From positions 1 through 6,498 of the forward strand of contig CABPZV010000117.1 in NCBI GenBank assembly GCA_902462015.1: a DNA stretch of 6,498 bases, written 5' to 3'. Positions 1 to 5,379 of the stretch are shown piece by piece; within the stretch, counting starts at the first letter, position 1; every line of letters begins with the position of its first letter. The notes under the pieces were generated by a model that worked only from the letters and a program-made list of their open reading frames with translations, searched no databases and was not told where the DNA came from. Made by a program: the position numbers and the translations under genes. This DNA is from an uncultured Eubacteriales bacterium. GTDB taxonomy: Bacteria; Bacillota; Clostridia; Oscillospirales; CAG-272.

Positions 1-35
1 CTGTGTCTGCTTACTTTTATCCTTTTTTCTGTACA

Positions 36-92
36 CAAAAAACACCTGCCCTCTATGATATAATTATACCATATCCGCAGGTGCTTTGTAAA
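36..92 (-). terminator. Candidate leftward terminator (hairpin plus U-run)
   Basis: Read on the minus strand, CACCTGC (77-83) pairs with GCAGGTG (43-49). Flanking A/T pairs extend the stem, an inner near-palindrome (54-73) can stack inside it, and a run of six T follows (37-42). This is a plausible intrinsic terminator for the leftward prophage operon, whose last gene stops at 200. The same dyad also overlaps a promoter-like sequence, so the assignment is not unique. Confidence 0.45.
63..92 (-). promoter_or_regulatory. Candidate leftward promoter within a 41-bp dyad
   Basis: On the minus strand there is TTTACA (87-92), an 18-bp spacer and TATAAT (63-68), with an extended -10 TGG just upstream. 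A start near 56 would drive a gene lying off the left edge. An AAAGGA ribosome-binding-like site lies at about 18-23, but no start codon follows before the window ends. The arms CACCTGC and GCAGGTG are centred on the -10 box, which would suit a repressor site. The same sequence can be read as a terminator. Confidence 0.35.
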
Positions 93-117
93 TACTACTT
101 CCTTTTGGTCTACAGTC

Positions 118-150
118 TGAACGGACAGATTATTCTGTCCGTTTCTTTTT
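118..150 (+). terminator. Rightward intrinsic terminator
   Basis: ACGGACAGA, a four-base loop TTAT, and TCTGTCCGT form a perfect 9-bp stem followed by TTCTTTTT on the plus strand. No T-run follows it on the minus strand, so it should act on a rightward transcript entering from the left edge. That transcript would converge on the leftward prophage operon ending at 200. Apart from this and the dyad at 36-92, positions 1-199 hold no gene that can be supported. Confidence 0.7.
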
Positions 151-199
151 AAAATAAAACGTTATTTATGTAATAAATAGCTTATTATATTTATCATAT

Positions 200-394
200 T
201 TACTCATACTTATCAAACAGCATACGGCTGACAGGGCAGCTTTTATAGCTTCGGCGGCAGTTTGCTGTTTTATATTTTTCACAGTCCCTTGAATTTCCAA
301 AGGTAAGATGAAGCGTACTTCCGCGGCTTACGCCCTCACAATAAATTTTCTGTCTCGTCTCACCTATATAAAAAGGGCACACCGCTTCTGCCAT
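200..394 (-). CDS. Small Cys-rich prophage-type protein
   Basis: A 64-residue protein beginning MAEAVCPFY, with cysteines at residues 6, 19, 38, 46 and 53, suggesting a small metal-binding fold. Its pattern (an AVCPFY-like start, a CEG motif near residue 20 and a C-terminal CPVSRML-like segment) resembles short uncharacterised proteins that I associate with Clostridia prophage early regions; I know no function for them. An in-frame ATG seven codons upstream (415) would add MRERKTI, but the purine-rich AGAGAAAGAAAG just before 394 and the family-like start favour 394. It is the last gene of the leftward operon, 70 bp after the preceding gene, and a candidate terminator lies about 110 bp beyond its stop. 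There is no signal peptide or membrane segment. Confidence 0.7.
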   Translation of the reverse strand: MAEAVCPFYIGETRQKIYCEGVSRGSTLHLTFGNSRDCEKYKTANCRRSYKSCPVSRMLFDKYE

Positions 395-464
395 TATTGT
401 CTTTCTTTCTCTCATACGTTCTTATGACCACACCTTTCGTATATCTGCGGCGTCATTGCCGGTT

Positions 465-722
465 TCAGCACTGGCGAAATGCCGGTCTCTCCGGACGGCA
501 TTTCACACGAGCATTGCGTTCTAATTTGTATATTCTGCCTTCGTTTCTATAGGCTTCGCACGCAGAGCAAAATTCGAATCCCCAATCGCGGCATCGCTCT
601 CCGTCAAGCTCTGCTCCGCACCAGTCGCATATATATATTATTCGCCTGCGTTTGGGACAGCTCAGCCCAAGGCATCCGCGCTCCGGCGGACAGCCAACAC
701 ATTCGTTTATGTATTTCTTCAA
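465..722 (-). CDS. Cys-rich zinc-ribbon-like small protein, TTG start
   Basis: An 85-residue protein with eleven cysteines. The N-terminal part has C8-X2-C11, C17 and C22; the central part has C32-X2-C35 paired with C52-X2-C55, a likely zinc ribbon; C75 and C85 lie in a basic tail. Similar short Cys-rich proteins occur in prophage early operons of Clostridia, with no assigned function. The start is TTG: an in-frame TGA lies two codons upstream, no ATG is available, and an AAAGGA site sits about nine bases before the TTG. It begins 30 bp after the stop of the upstream zinc-finger/HTH gene, so the two are probably co-transcribed. The tail after residue 60 looks less family-like and may be strain-specific. 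Confidence 0.7.
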   Translation of the reverse strand: MKKYINECVGCPPERGCLGLSCPKRRRIIYICDWCGAELDGERCRDWGFEFCSACEAYRNEGRIYKLERNARVKCRPERPAFRQC

Positions 723-752
723 TTTTCAGTTTCCTTTCATCCGATATTAATA

Positions 753-1145
753 TTACCTTATTCCGCTCTCTGACATGCGGACGGATTCCCTTATTATCCT
801 GCGCACATGATCCGGCGTAATATCATAACGGTTAGCAATTGAAAGCGCTGAGTCTCCGCGCGCATGATCTGCAAGCAGACGTTTATTTCGCTCGCGCTTT
901 TCCTTCGCATTAAGCCTCGGACGGTACGGACGACGCACTCCGCGGTTATATCTCGAAACATTCTCCGTACCCGGTAAACGGTCAAAGGCGCACAAACAGC
1001 GCCACGAACACAGCAAGAGCTCTCCCCTCCTGTACACCCACTCGTCGGTTGGAGGATAAAAGTGACGTCCGCATATGGGACATATCCGTTCATTCCAATT
1101 GTCTGCAAAAGCTGAAGCGTTTTCAAAAATTTTCTCATCAATCAT
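753..1145 (-). CDS. Prophage zinc-finger plus helix-turn-helix protein
   Basis: A 130-residue protein. Residues 22-52 contain C22-X2-C25, then a PPTDEWVYRR stretch and C46-X3-C50 (also C52), a likely zinc finger. Residues about 72-96 are very basic (RRPYRPR, KEKRERNKR). Residues about 98-119 (DSALSIANRYDITPDHVRRI) look like a helix-turn-helix. This arrangement matches uncharacterised DNA-binding proteins of Clostridia phages; regulation of phage genes or a role in replication is inference. The start ATG is preceded by GGAAAGGA with about nine bases of spacing. It sits 41 bp after the stop of a gene stub (1187-1264), in the same leftward operon as the replisome organizer, so type A repeat insertion upstream may have cut it off from its promoter. 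Confidence 0.75.
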   Translation of the reverse strand: MIDEKIFENASAFADNWNERICPICGRHFYPPTDEWVYRRGELLLCSWRCLCAFDRLPGTENVSRYNRGVRRPYRPRLNAKEKRERNKRLLADHARGDSALSIANRYDITPDHVRRIIRESVRMSESGIR

Positions 1146-1186
1146 TATTTATCATCCTTTCCACACAAGCTATGAATAAAAATTTT

Positions 1187-1264
1187 TTAATACAACATTT
1201 CATACGATATTTTCCACAATAATTCCTGCAGCGAATTCTGACGGCAGCTCACGTAGTGCTCCGG
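1187..1264 (-). pseudogene. 3' stub of a prophage gene cut by repeat A
   Basis: On the minus strand an open frame runs straight out of repeat A and ends in TAA at 1187-1189, giving about 25 residues: PEHYVSCRQNSLQELL, then WKISYEMLY. The composition is protein-like, and the stop lies 41 bp before the next gene, the spacing expected in the operon. No start codon or ribosome binding site precedes it. I read it as the C-terminus of a gene whose 5' part was lost when the type A repeat arrived. I do not recognise the parent protein; it could be the end of the replisome organizer or of a separate gene. Confidence 0.4.
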
Positions 1265-1438
1265 GTTTAAATCGGAGCAACGCTCCTGCGCTTGCGAACG
1301 ATTGCAACCTACGCAGAGAGCGTTAGCTCCTCAGGGTTTCAGTGGGAGTTATAATCTCCCACTGAAACCTTGAAGTGGAACCCGCCGCCTTAGGAGGCGA
1401 CCGCCTTAGAAGGCGGGGGACATCTGCGTTAGGTTATA
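1265..1438 (+). repeat. Type A structured dispersed repeat, copy 1
   Basis: This 174-bp element is nearly identical to 6305-6498 except for about 19 extra bases in that copy. Modules in order: GTTTAAATC; hairpin GGAGC-AAC-GCTCC; a spacer with GCTTGCGAACGATTGC; hairpin GAGC-GTTA-GCTC; a 14-bp perfect hairpin GGTTTCAGTGGGAG/CTCCCACTGAAACC (1335-1369); nested CCGCC...GGCGG hairpins with GCCT-TAGG-AGGC inside; and the end GGGGGACATCTGCGTTAGGTTATA. The last modules are shared with type B. It separates the truncated replisome organizer from the rest of its operon and supplies that gene's stop codon. Confidence 0.85.
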
Positions 1439-1824
1439 TCAGCCTGCCTTGCCCGCTGACGCTTTTTGCGCGCACGGTTCTGTTCGCGGATTTTGTCGAG
1501 CGCGTCAACATTCTGATATTTGTCCCAGTTGGTTATCAGGACGGTGTCATGCTCTACAGTTATCATCCCGTAATTTTCAAACAGGCAGAAAGCTTCTCTT
1601 ATCAGCTTGGCAGGTTGCCGCATCAGCGTCGCAAACATCTCGGGTGTATAGCCCTGTCCGCTGCTCAGCCTAAAAACCCCTCCGTTATTCTGCTTGCCTG
1701 CCAGGCACAGCAGCTTTATCCATATCAGCACTATACTGTCAGCATGCGGATTTTCATTAATAAATAGTATTTTTTCGTTATCAAAGAGGTCAGTTGCAAG
1801 CTTTACCCACTTTACCTCCGCCAT
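1429..1824 (-). CDS. Phage replisome organizer, N-terminal domain only (truncated)
   Basis: A 131-residue protein matching the phage replisome organizer N-terminal family (Phage_rep_org_N, TIGR01714 type). Hallmarks are MAEVKWVKLATDLFDNEKI at the start, the IVLIWIKLLCLAGKQNNGGVF core (residues 31-51), and a TNWDKYQ-type segment (98-104) before a basic tail RARKKRQRARQ. This winged-helix domain helps load phage replication proteins at the origin. Full-length members continue into a charged linker and a C-terminal region; here the frame ends at once in TAA supplied by repeat A, so the C-terminal part is lost. I chose ATG 1824 because AGGAAGG sits six bases upstream; upstream in-frame ATGs at 1830 and 1875 lack a usable site, and 1875 lies inside a type B repeat. 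It is probably non-functional for replication. Confidence 0.85.
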   Translation of the reverse strand: MAEVKWVKLATDLFDNEKILFINENPHADSIVLIWIKLLCLAGKQNNGGVFRLSSGQGYTPEMFATLMRQPAKLIREAFCLFENYGMITVEHDTVLITNWDKYQNVDALDKIREQNRARKKRQRARQADIT

Positions 1825-1861
1825 AGGCATCCCTTCCTTTGCAAAGAGTTTTGCAGAAAAA

Positions 1862-2027
1862 TATAACTTAGGCAAGATGTCCCGCCATTAAGGCGGTAGC
1901 CTTAGTGGTGATCGCCTTAATGGCGATCGCCTTTCAGACAGCGGGGGACATTTCACCATTCCAGTGGGAGATACAATCTCCCACTGGAATGGCTCTCACG
2001 CCATTTTACGGGGCAAGCCCCTTATTG
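1862..2027 (-). repeat. Type B structured dispersed repeat, copy 1 (reverse)
   Basis: A 166-bp element in reverse orientation, from TTCAATAAGGGGCTTGCCCC at its 5' end (about 2027) to GGGACATCTTGCCTAAGTTATA at its 3' end (1862). It contains a 16-bp hairpin with arms CATTCCAGTGGGAGAT and ATCTCCCACTGGAATG (the most perfect of the four copies) and several GGCGATCGCC-type and AAGGC-type short palindromes. It lies in the leader between the early promoter and the replisome-organizer start. The 3' ends of this copy and of repeat A face each other across 1439-1861. Confidence 0.85.
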
Positions 2028-2060
2028 AACTACATTTAGACGTCCTTCAATTATTTTTTC

Positions 2061-2089
2061 TTGACAAAAAATACTGTTAATGATATACT
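2061..2089 (+). promoter_or_regulatory. Rightward sigma-A promoter in the prophage switch
   Basis: TTGACA (2061-2066), an exact 17-bp spacer and TATACT (2084-2089); transcription would start near 2096. It points toward the repressor gene, but a terminator-like hairpin (2309-2332) intervenes, so it may drive the repressor by readthrough or produce a leader RNA of about 235 nt. It faces the leftward promoter at 2135-2163. Confidence 0.75.
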
Positions 2090-2134
2090 ATTAAAGGCGA
2101 TTCCGGTTTCTTCCGATGTCGCTTTATATTTAAT

Positions 2135-2163
2135 ATTATAATCTACATTTTCTACTTTGTCAA
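2135..2163 (-). promoter_or_regulatory. Leftward early promoter of the prophage operon
   Basis: On the minus strand there is TTGACA (2158-2163), an exact 17-bp spacer and TATAAT (2135-2140), a perfect consensus sigma-A promoter starting near 2128. It reads into the replisome-organizer operon through a type B repeat in the leader. Two TCTAC motifs lie in its spacer (2142-2146, 2151-2155), placing them well for repression. Confidence 0.8.
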
Positions 2164-2272
2164 CCTGGTGGTTTAATTTTTCTACTTAATTTAACGATTG
2201 TTTTCTACTTTATTTGACTTTTAGGGATATTTAACTCATTTTTTCGACGTTATTCGACATGAATAATCTACA
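2142..2272. promoter_or_regulatory. TCTAC/TCGAC motif cluster, candidate operators
   Basis: TCTAC occurs at 2142, 2151, 2181, 2204 and 2268, and TCGAC at 2244 and 2254, all in the same orientation within 131 bp of AT-rich DNA. Several copies share TTTTCTACTT. They overlap and flank the leftward promoter and lie between it and the repressor gene, where phage operators are expected. Binding by the neighbouring repressor is inferred. Confidence 0.4.
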
Positions 2273-2286
2273 TTATGACAATCATA

Positions 2287-2332
2287 GCGGAGCTTCATCC
2301 GCTTTGCGCGGAGCTGCGCAGCTCTGTTTTTT
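2287..2332 (+). terminator. Terminator-like hairpin ahead of the repressor gene
   Basis: GAGCTGCGCAGCTC (2311-2324) folds into a GC-rich stem, extendable to seven pairs as CGGAGCT/AGCTCTG, followed by TG and six T (2327-2332) on the plus strand. A second small hairpin GCGGA-GCTTCA-TCCGC lies just upstream (2287-2302). It sits between the rightward promoter and the repressor, so it may attenuate repressor expression or end a short leader RNA. The rest of 2333-2420 shows no clear promoter. Confidence 0.55.
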
Positions 2333-2440
2333 CATTCCCCTGCTGCGGCTCTCCTTCGCCCAAATAATTTAATCAAAAAACAAAGAGCAATAGAACGGCT
2401 CTAAGCTATCACAGAATATCGGAAAGGTATGGTTATAACT

Positions 2441-3049
2441 ATGTTTTGGAATCGATTTGTTACTCTATGCGCGCAGGACAGGACAAGCCCCAGCGCAGTA
2501 TGCGCTCGGATCGGTTTTTCAGCTGCAACCGCTACACACTGGAAAAGAGGTGCTCAGCCTAACGCGGCATCACTTAAACGTGTAGCCGATTACTTCGGCG
2601 TTTCTGTCGAATATCTCATCGGCAGCAAATCAAACGTCGGGACAAAATCAAAACAGGGCGTCCGGATTCCGGTTTTCGGAAAAGTTGCCGCCGGAATTCC
2701 TATCGACGCTGTCACGGATATCGAAGACTATGAAGAAATCCCGCGCCAAATGGCCGCCGCCGGAGAATTTTTTGCCCTGAGAATCTGCGGCGACAGCATG
2801 GAGCCTAAAATTGAAAACGGCGACATCGTTATCGTACGCCGACAGCCGGACTGCGAAAGCGACGATATCGCCATTGTCCTTGTAAACCATGATGAGGCTA
2901 CCTGCAAAAAAATCAGAAAGCTGCCGGATGGAATTATGCTTATCTCGACAAATCCAAAATACGATCCAATGATTTTCACAAATCACGATATTAATGAACT
3001 CCCTGTTACGATTCTTGGAAAGGTCGTCGAGCTGAGAGCAAAATTCTGA
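2441..3049 (+). CDS. Phage cI/LexA-like repressor, XRE HTH plus S24 peptidase
   Basis: A lysogeny-type repressor of 202 residues from ATG 2441, or 206 from ATG 2429. Numbering from 2429: residues about 8-65 are an XRE-type helix-turn-helix (SPSAVCARIGFSAATATHWKRG, then a VADYFGVSVEYLIG-like helix end), and residues about 78-206 are an S24/LexA-type self-cleavage domain. The expected features are visible: Ala88-Gly89 cleavage site in KVAAGIP, nucleophile Ser123 in GDSMEP and general-base Lys160 in EATCKKI. It should repress phage promoters and cleave itself when RecA is activated by DNA damage. GGAAAGG (2421-2427) is one base from ATG 2429 and 13 from ATG 2441; family members usually start near MFW, so I favour 2441. 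The gene appears intact although the prophage around it is decayed. Confidence 0.88.
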   Translation: MFWNRFVTLCAQDRTSPSAVCARIGFSAATATHWKRGAQPNAASLKRVADYFGVSVEYLIGSKSNVGTKSKQGVRIPVFGKVAAGIPIDAVTDIEDYEEIPRQMAAAGEFFALRICGDSMEPKIENGDIVIVRRQPDCESDDIAIVLVNHDEATCKKIRKLPDGIMLISTNPKYDPMIFTNHDINELPVTILGKVVELRAKF

Positions 3050-3050
3050 A

Positions 3051-3079
3051 TTTACATTTGTTCGGCCAGAGAATATACA
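3051..3079 (+). promoter_or_regulatory. Possible promoter for the acetyltransferase
   Basis: TTTACA (3051-3056), a 17-bp spacer and TATACA (3074-3079), lying immediately after the repressor stop codon. The -35 is good but the -10 lacks the conserved final T, so this is a moderate match. It would give the acetyltransferase its own transcript; no terminator separates it from the repressor gene. Confidence 0.4.
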
Positions 3080-3119
3080 TCAAACCGTATAAAACTGACA
3101 CAAATTAGGAGATGATATT

Positions 3120-3668
3120 ATTATACTGACTACAGACAGATTAGTCCTTCGCCGCTGGACGGAGGCAGACGCAGAAAGTCTTTTTGAATATGCGAAAGAT
3201 CCGGATGTCGGACCAATTGCAGGATGGCCTCCGCATAAAAATTCTGAGGAAAGCCTTTATGTCATCAAAAATGTTTTTTCCGGACCGGAGTGCTATGCAA
3301 TATGTGAAAAGAAAAACGACAAGGCGATTGGTGCAGCGGAGCTCAAGCTTAACGGAAATACTGACATGACAGACCGTAATGATGAATGTGAACTCGGTTA
3401 CTGGCTCGGTAAACCGTTCTGGGGCAGAGGATATATGCCCGAAGCCGCAGCAGAACTCATTCGGCGTGCCTTTGAAGACTTAGGAATGACAACGGTCTGG
3501 TGCGGCTACTATGACGGCAACAACAAATCCAAAAGAGTTCAGGAAAAGCTGGGATTTATTTATCATCATACCTGTAATGAGACGCCGGTTCCTTTGATGA
3601 ATGAAACAAGAATAGGTCATACTAACTGTATTACTAAAGAACAGTGGCTTCGGAAGCTTTCAAGGTAA
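3120..3668 (+). CDS. GNAT N-acetyltransferase (RimJ/RimL-like), probable ATT start
   Basis: A single uninterrupted frame encodes about 182 residues beginning (M)ILTTDRLVLRRWTEADA, the usual N-terminus of RimJ/RimL-type GNAT enzymes (Acetyltransf_3), which transfer acetyl from acetyl-CoA to an amine. ELGYWLGKPFWGRGYMPEA (residues 91-109) holds the G-rGxG acetyl-CoA pyrophosphate loop, and NNKSKRVQEKLGF is the conserved C-terminal motif. The substrate cannot be told; members modify protein N-termini, antibiotics or small amines. There is no ATG, GTG or TTG at the expected start. AGGAG (3107-3111) is eight bases before ATT 3120, which I take as the start; ATT 3117 and CTG 3126 are alternatives. 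The ATG at 3112 is out of frame and stops after five codons. The first in-frame ATG (3366) would delete 82 residues. Either a rare start codon or a start-codon mutation is implied. Confidence 0.82.
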   Translation: MILTTDRLVLRRWTEADAESLFEYAKDPDVGPIAGWPPHKNSEESLYVIKNVFSGPECYAICEKKNDKAIGAAELKLNGNTDMTDRNDECELGYWLGKPFWGRGYMPEAAAELIRRAFEDLGMTTVWCGYYDGNNKSKRVQEKLGFIYHHTCNETPVPLMNETRIGHTNCITKEQWLRKLSR

Positions 3669-4063
3669 AATTACTTTTCCAAACAATTAAACAAATGTGA
3701 ACAAGCGTTTCGGAGGCATCTAATCATTCAAGCCGCCATGATATAAAAGAGTGTAACAATTATTTATATTTAAAAGCCTTCGTACCTGCCTTATACCGCA
3801 TAATAATGCTAATAAATACGCATGCGGACGAATGTTTAATGAATTCTTTAAGCTGTGTTTAATCTGTATTTGTCACGTGACTGTCACGTGACGTCACGCT
3901 GCAGATAAGAATAGATAAGACTAAGAAAAGATTAGATAAAGAACTCTCTTTTCTCTTTTTCTCTGTCTCTTTTTTAAAAACAGATTTTCCGGCGCAGGCT
4001 GTGGAAAACTTCTGTCTGCCAGGGCATCGGAGGTCAAGGTGATCGACTGTGTAGACGCTGTTT
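3669..4063 (+). other. Gene-free stretch with a possible replisome-organizer linker relic
   Basis: No intact gene is visible. At about 3869-3960 the sequence GTCACGTGACTGTCACGTGA, followed by GATAAGAATAGATAAGACTA, reads in adjacent frames as pieces such as HVTVT, SRDVTLQIRIDKTKKRLDKE and ADKNR. These are typical of the charged linker between the two halves of phage replisome organizers. Stops and frame changes interrupt it, so it would be a pseudogene fragment. The remaining DNA, including a pyrimidine-rich run at 3945-3975, shows nothing I can assign. Confidence 0.35.
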
Positions 4064-4212
4064 CAATAAGGGGCTCGCCCCGTCAAATGGCGTGGCAGCC
4101 ATTCCAGACGAAAATTGTATCTACCACTGAATGGTGAATGTAGCCCGCCGACTGAAAGGCGATCTCCATTACGGCTGCCGCCTTAATGGTGGGACATCTT
4201 GCCTAAGTTATA
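4064..4212 (+). repeat. Type B structured dispersed repeat, copy 2
   Basis: From CAATAAGGGGCTCGCCCCG to GGGACATCTTGCCTAAGTTATA, closely similar to 5229-5379. The main hairpin is degraded (CATTCCAGACGAAAATTG opposite ATCTACCACTGAATGG), and the inner palindrome is partly lost, suggesting an older copy. It is followed at once by a degenerate hairpin (4213-4244) resembling the main hairpin of type A. Confidence 0.82.
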
Positions 4213-4244
4213 GCGCCGGAGAGCTACAAGCTCCCGCTGAAAAC
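4213..4244 (+). repeat. Degenerate type A-like hairpin fragment
   Basis: GGAGAGCT-ACA-AGCTCCC followed by GCTGAAAAC aligns by eye with the type A segment GTGGGAG-loop-CTCCCACTGAAACC. It directly follows a type B copy, the same order as the 6147-6498 pair. The similarity is weak and could be coincidental. Confidence 0.3.
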
Positions 4245-4323
4245 ACCCATGACGAGCTATTCCCTCTTACTTAAAGGGGTCTTTTACTCTTAATGAATTA
4301 ACACTGAAAGGATTAACAGTATA

Positions 4324-5139
4324 ATGAACTACAGACTTGCAGCTACCGACATCGACGGTACACTTATCGACGACAACAGACATATTTCCGAATACACTGC
4401 TCGGACAATTAAAAAGGCCGTAAAAGACGGACTTCTGTTCACTATTGCAACCGGCCGCTCGCTATGCTCCATTACCCAGTTTATAGACGAGTTCGAAATC
4501 TCCTGTCCGCTTATTACCAACAACGGCGCAAGAATTGTCACGCCCGGCGGAGAAGTCCTCTATTCACGCGACATGAAACCGGAATCCGCAATACAGATCT
4601 GGCGTACAGGAATCGCTGAGAATACAACTATTATACTCTGGTCGGGAAACCGGCTTTACTCAAACAAAACCGACAAATATGTCGAGGAGTACCGTAAGAA
4701 AAACAATGATATAGAGCTTTGTATTATTGAGAACGCCGATATATCACAGCTGGCAGCCGAGGGCGTCACCAAACAAATTTACATAGATTCGCCTGAAAGG
4801 CTTGCAGGCTTTATGTCAGGTGTCTGTACGGAGCTGCCGGACAATATATCTTTCTTTAAAAGCACCCCGATTTATCTCGAATTTGTAGATTCCACCGTTT
4901 CTAAAGGCTCCGCACTTGAAAAACTCGGAAAAATACTCGGCATTCCACGGCAGGAAATTGCGGCTTTCGGAGACGCTGACAACGACATCGAAATGATAAG
5001 ATATGCCGGTCTCGGCGTTGCTATGGCAAACTCGTCTGAAAAACTGCTGAGTGAAGCCGACTATGTCACACGTTCAAATAACGATGACGGAATCGCTGCT
5101 GTACTTGAAAAAATTATCGCCGGTGAAAGGATTGTTTAA
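4324..5139 (+). CDS. Cof-type HAD-IIB family phosphatase
   Basis: A 271-residue haloacid-dehalogenase superfamily hydrolase of the Cof/YidA-like IIB group, close to the family's usual 260-290 residues. Motif I is DIDGT (nucleophile Asp9, acid Asp11), motif II Thr43 in ATGRS, motif III Lys194 in SKGSAL and motif IV GDADND (Asp217, Asp221 binding Mg2+). The C2 cap spans about residues 85-185. Such cytosolic enzymes remove phosphate from sugar phosphates, nucleotides or cofactor precursors; the specific substrate cannot be inferred. The start ATG is preceded by AAAGGA with about eleven bases of spacing. It is monocistronic: repeat DNA precedes it and a strong terminator follows 23 bp after its stop. 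No convincing promoter is visible in 4245-4323. Confidence 0.93.
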   Translation: MNYRLAATDIDGTLIDDNRHISEYTARTIKKAVKDGLLFTIATGRSLCSITQFIDEFEISCPLITNNGARIVTPGGEVLYSRDMKPESAIQIWRTGIAENTTIILWSGNRLYSNKTDKYVEEYRKKNNDIELCIIENADISQLAAEGVTKQIYIDSPERLAGFMSGVCTELPDNISFFKSTPIYLEFVDSTVSKGSALEKLGKILGIPRQEIAAFGDADNDIEMIRYAGLGVAMANSSEKLLSEADYVTRSNNDDGIAAVLEKIIAGERIV

Positions 5140-5162
5140 GAGAAAATATTCCTATACCTCAG

Positions 5163-5222
5163 AAAAAACCGATAAACTCAAGCTACCACTGATAACAGCG
5201 GTTTGGGCTTATCGGTTTTTTT
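5163..5222 (+). terminator. Strong, probably bidirectional terminator after the HAD gene
   Basis: AAAAAACCGATAA (5163-5175) pairs perfectly with TTATCGGTTTTTT (5209-5221), and an inner CTCAA/TTGGG and ACC/GGT extension lengthens the stem. T-runs lie at both ends (on the minus strand TTTTTTCT), so it can end the HAD transcript and also leftward transcripts from the small genes at 5467-6145. A type B repeat begins seven bases later. Confidence 0.88.
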
Positions 5223-5228
5223 GTCATT

Positions 5229-5379
5229 CAATAAGGGGCTCGCCCCGTCAAATGGCGTGGCAACCATTCCAGACGGAGATTGTATCTCCCACTGAATGGT
5301 GAATGTAACCCGCCGCCTGAAAGGCGATCGCCATTAAGGCTGCAGCCTTAATGGTGGGGGACATCTTGCCTAAGTTATA
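5229..5379 (+). repeat. Type B structured dispersed repeat, copy 3
   Basis: A well-preserved 151-bp copy. Modules: CAATAAGGGGCTCGCCCC (small hairpin); TCAAATGGCGTGGCA; main hairpin CCATTC...GAGAT-TGT-ATCTC...GAATGG; CCCGCCGCCT-GAA-AGGCGATCGCC; a perfect 24-bp palindrome at 5331-5354 (half arm CCATTAAGGCTG); end GGGGGACATCTTGCCTAAGTTATA. It lies between the HAD terminator and the 3' end of the leftward genes. Positions 5380-5466 are AT-rich with only a weak ACCTG...CAGGT dyad. Confidence 0.88.

Noticed and set aside
479..820. Plus-strand open frame opposite the Cys-rich gene
   Set aside because: Antisense shadow of the 465-722 and 753-1145 genes, with no ribosome binding site or recognisable domain.
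794..1141. Second minus-strand frame within the zinc-finger/HTH gene
   Set aside because: Out-of-frame overlap; the 753-1145 frame has the zinc-finger and HTH motifs and a good ribosome binding site.
1375..1891. Several plus-strand open frames across the replisome-organizer gene
   Set aside because: Antisense shadows; the minus frame matches a known family.
1265..2027. Insertion sequence carrying its own transposase
   Set aside because: No transposase-like frame lies inside or beside any repeat copy; at most the elements are non-autonomous.
2648..2986. Minus-strand frames across the repressor gene
   Set aside because: Antisense shadows of the S24 domain coding sequence.
3184..3369. A 61-codon frame, which would suggest a frameshifted acetyltransferase
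   Set aside because: The acetyltransferase is open in one frame from 3117 to 3668; this frame is a shadow and no frameshift is needed.
4329..5302. Frames opposite the HAD gene (4329-4541) and overlapping its 3' end (5051-5302)
   Set aside because: Shadows; the second runs through a terminator and a repeat.
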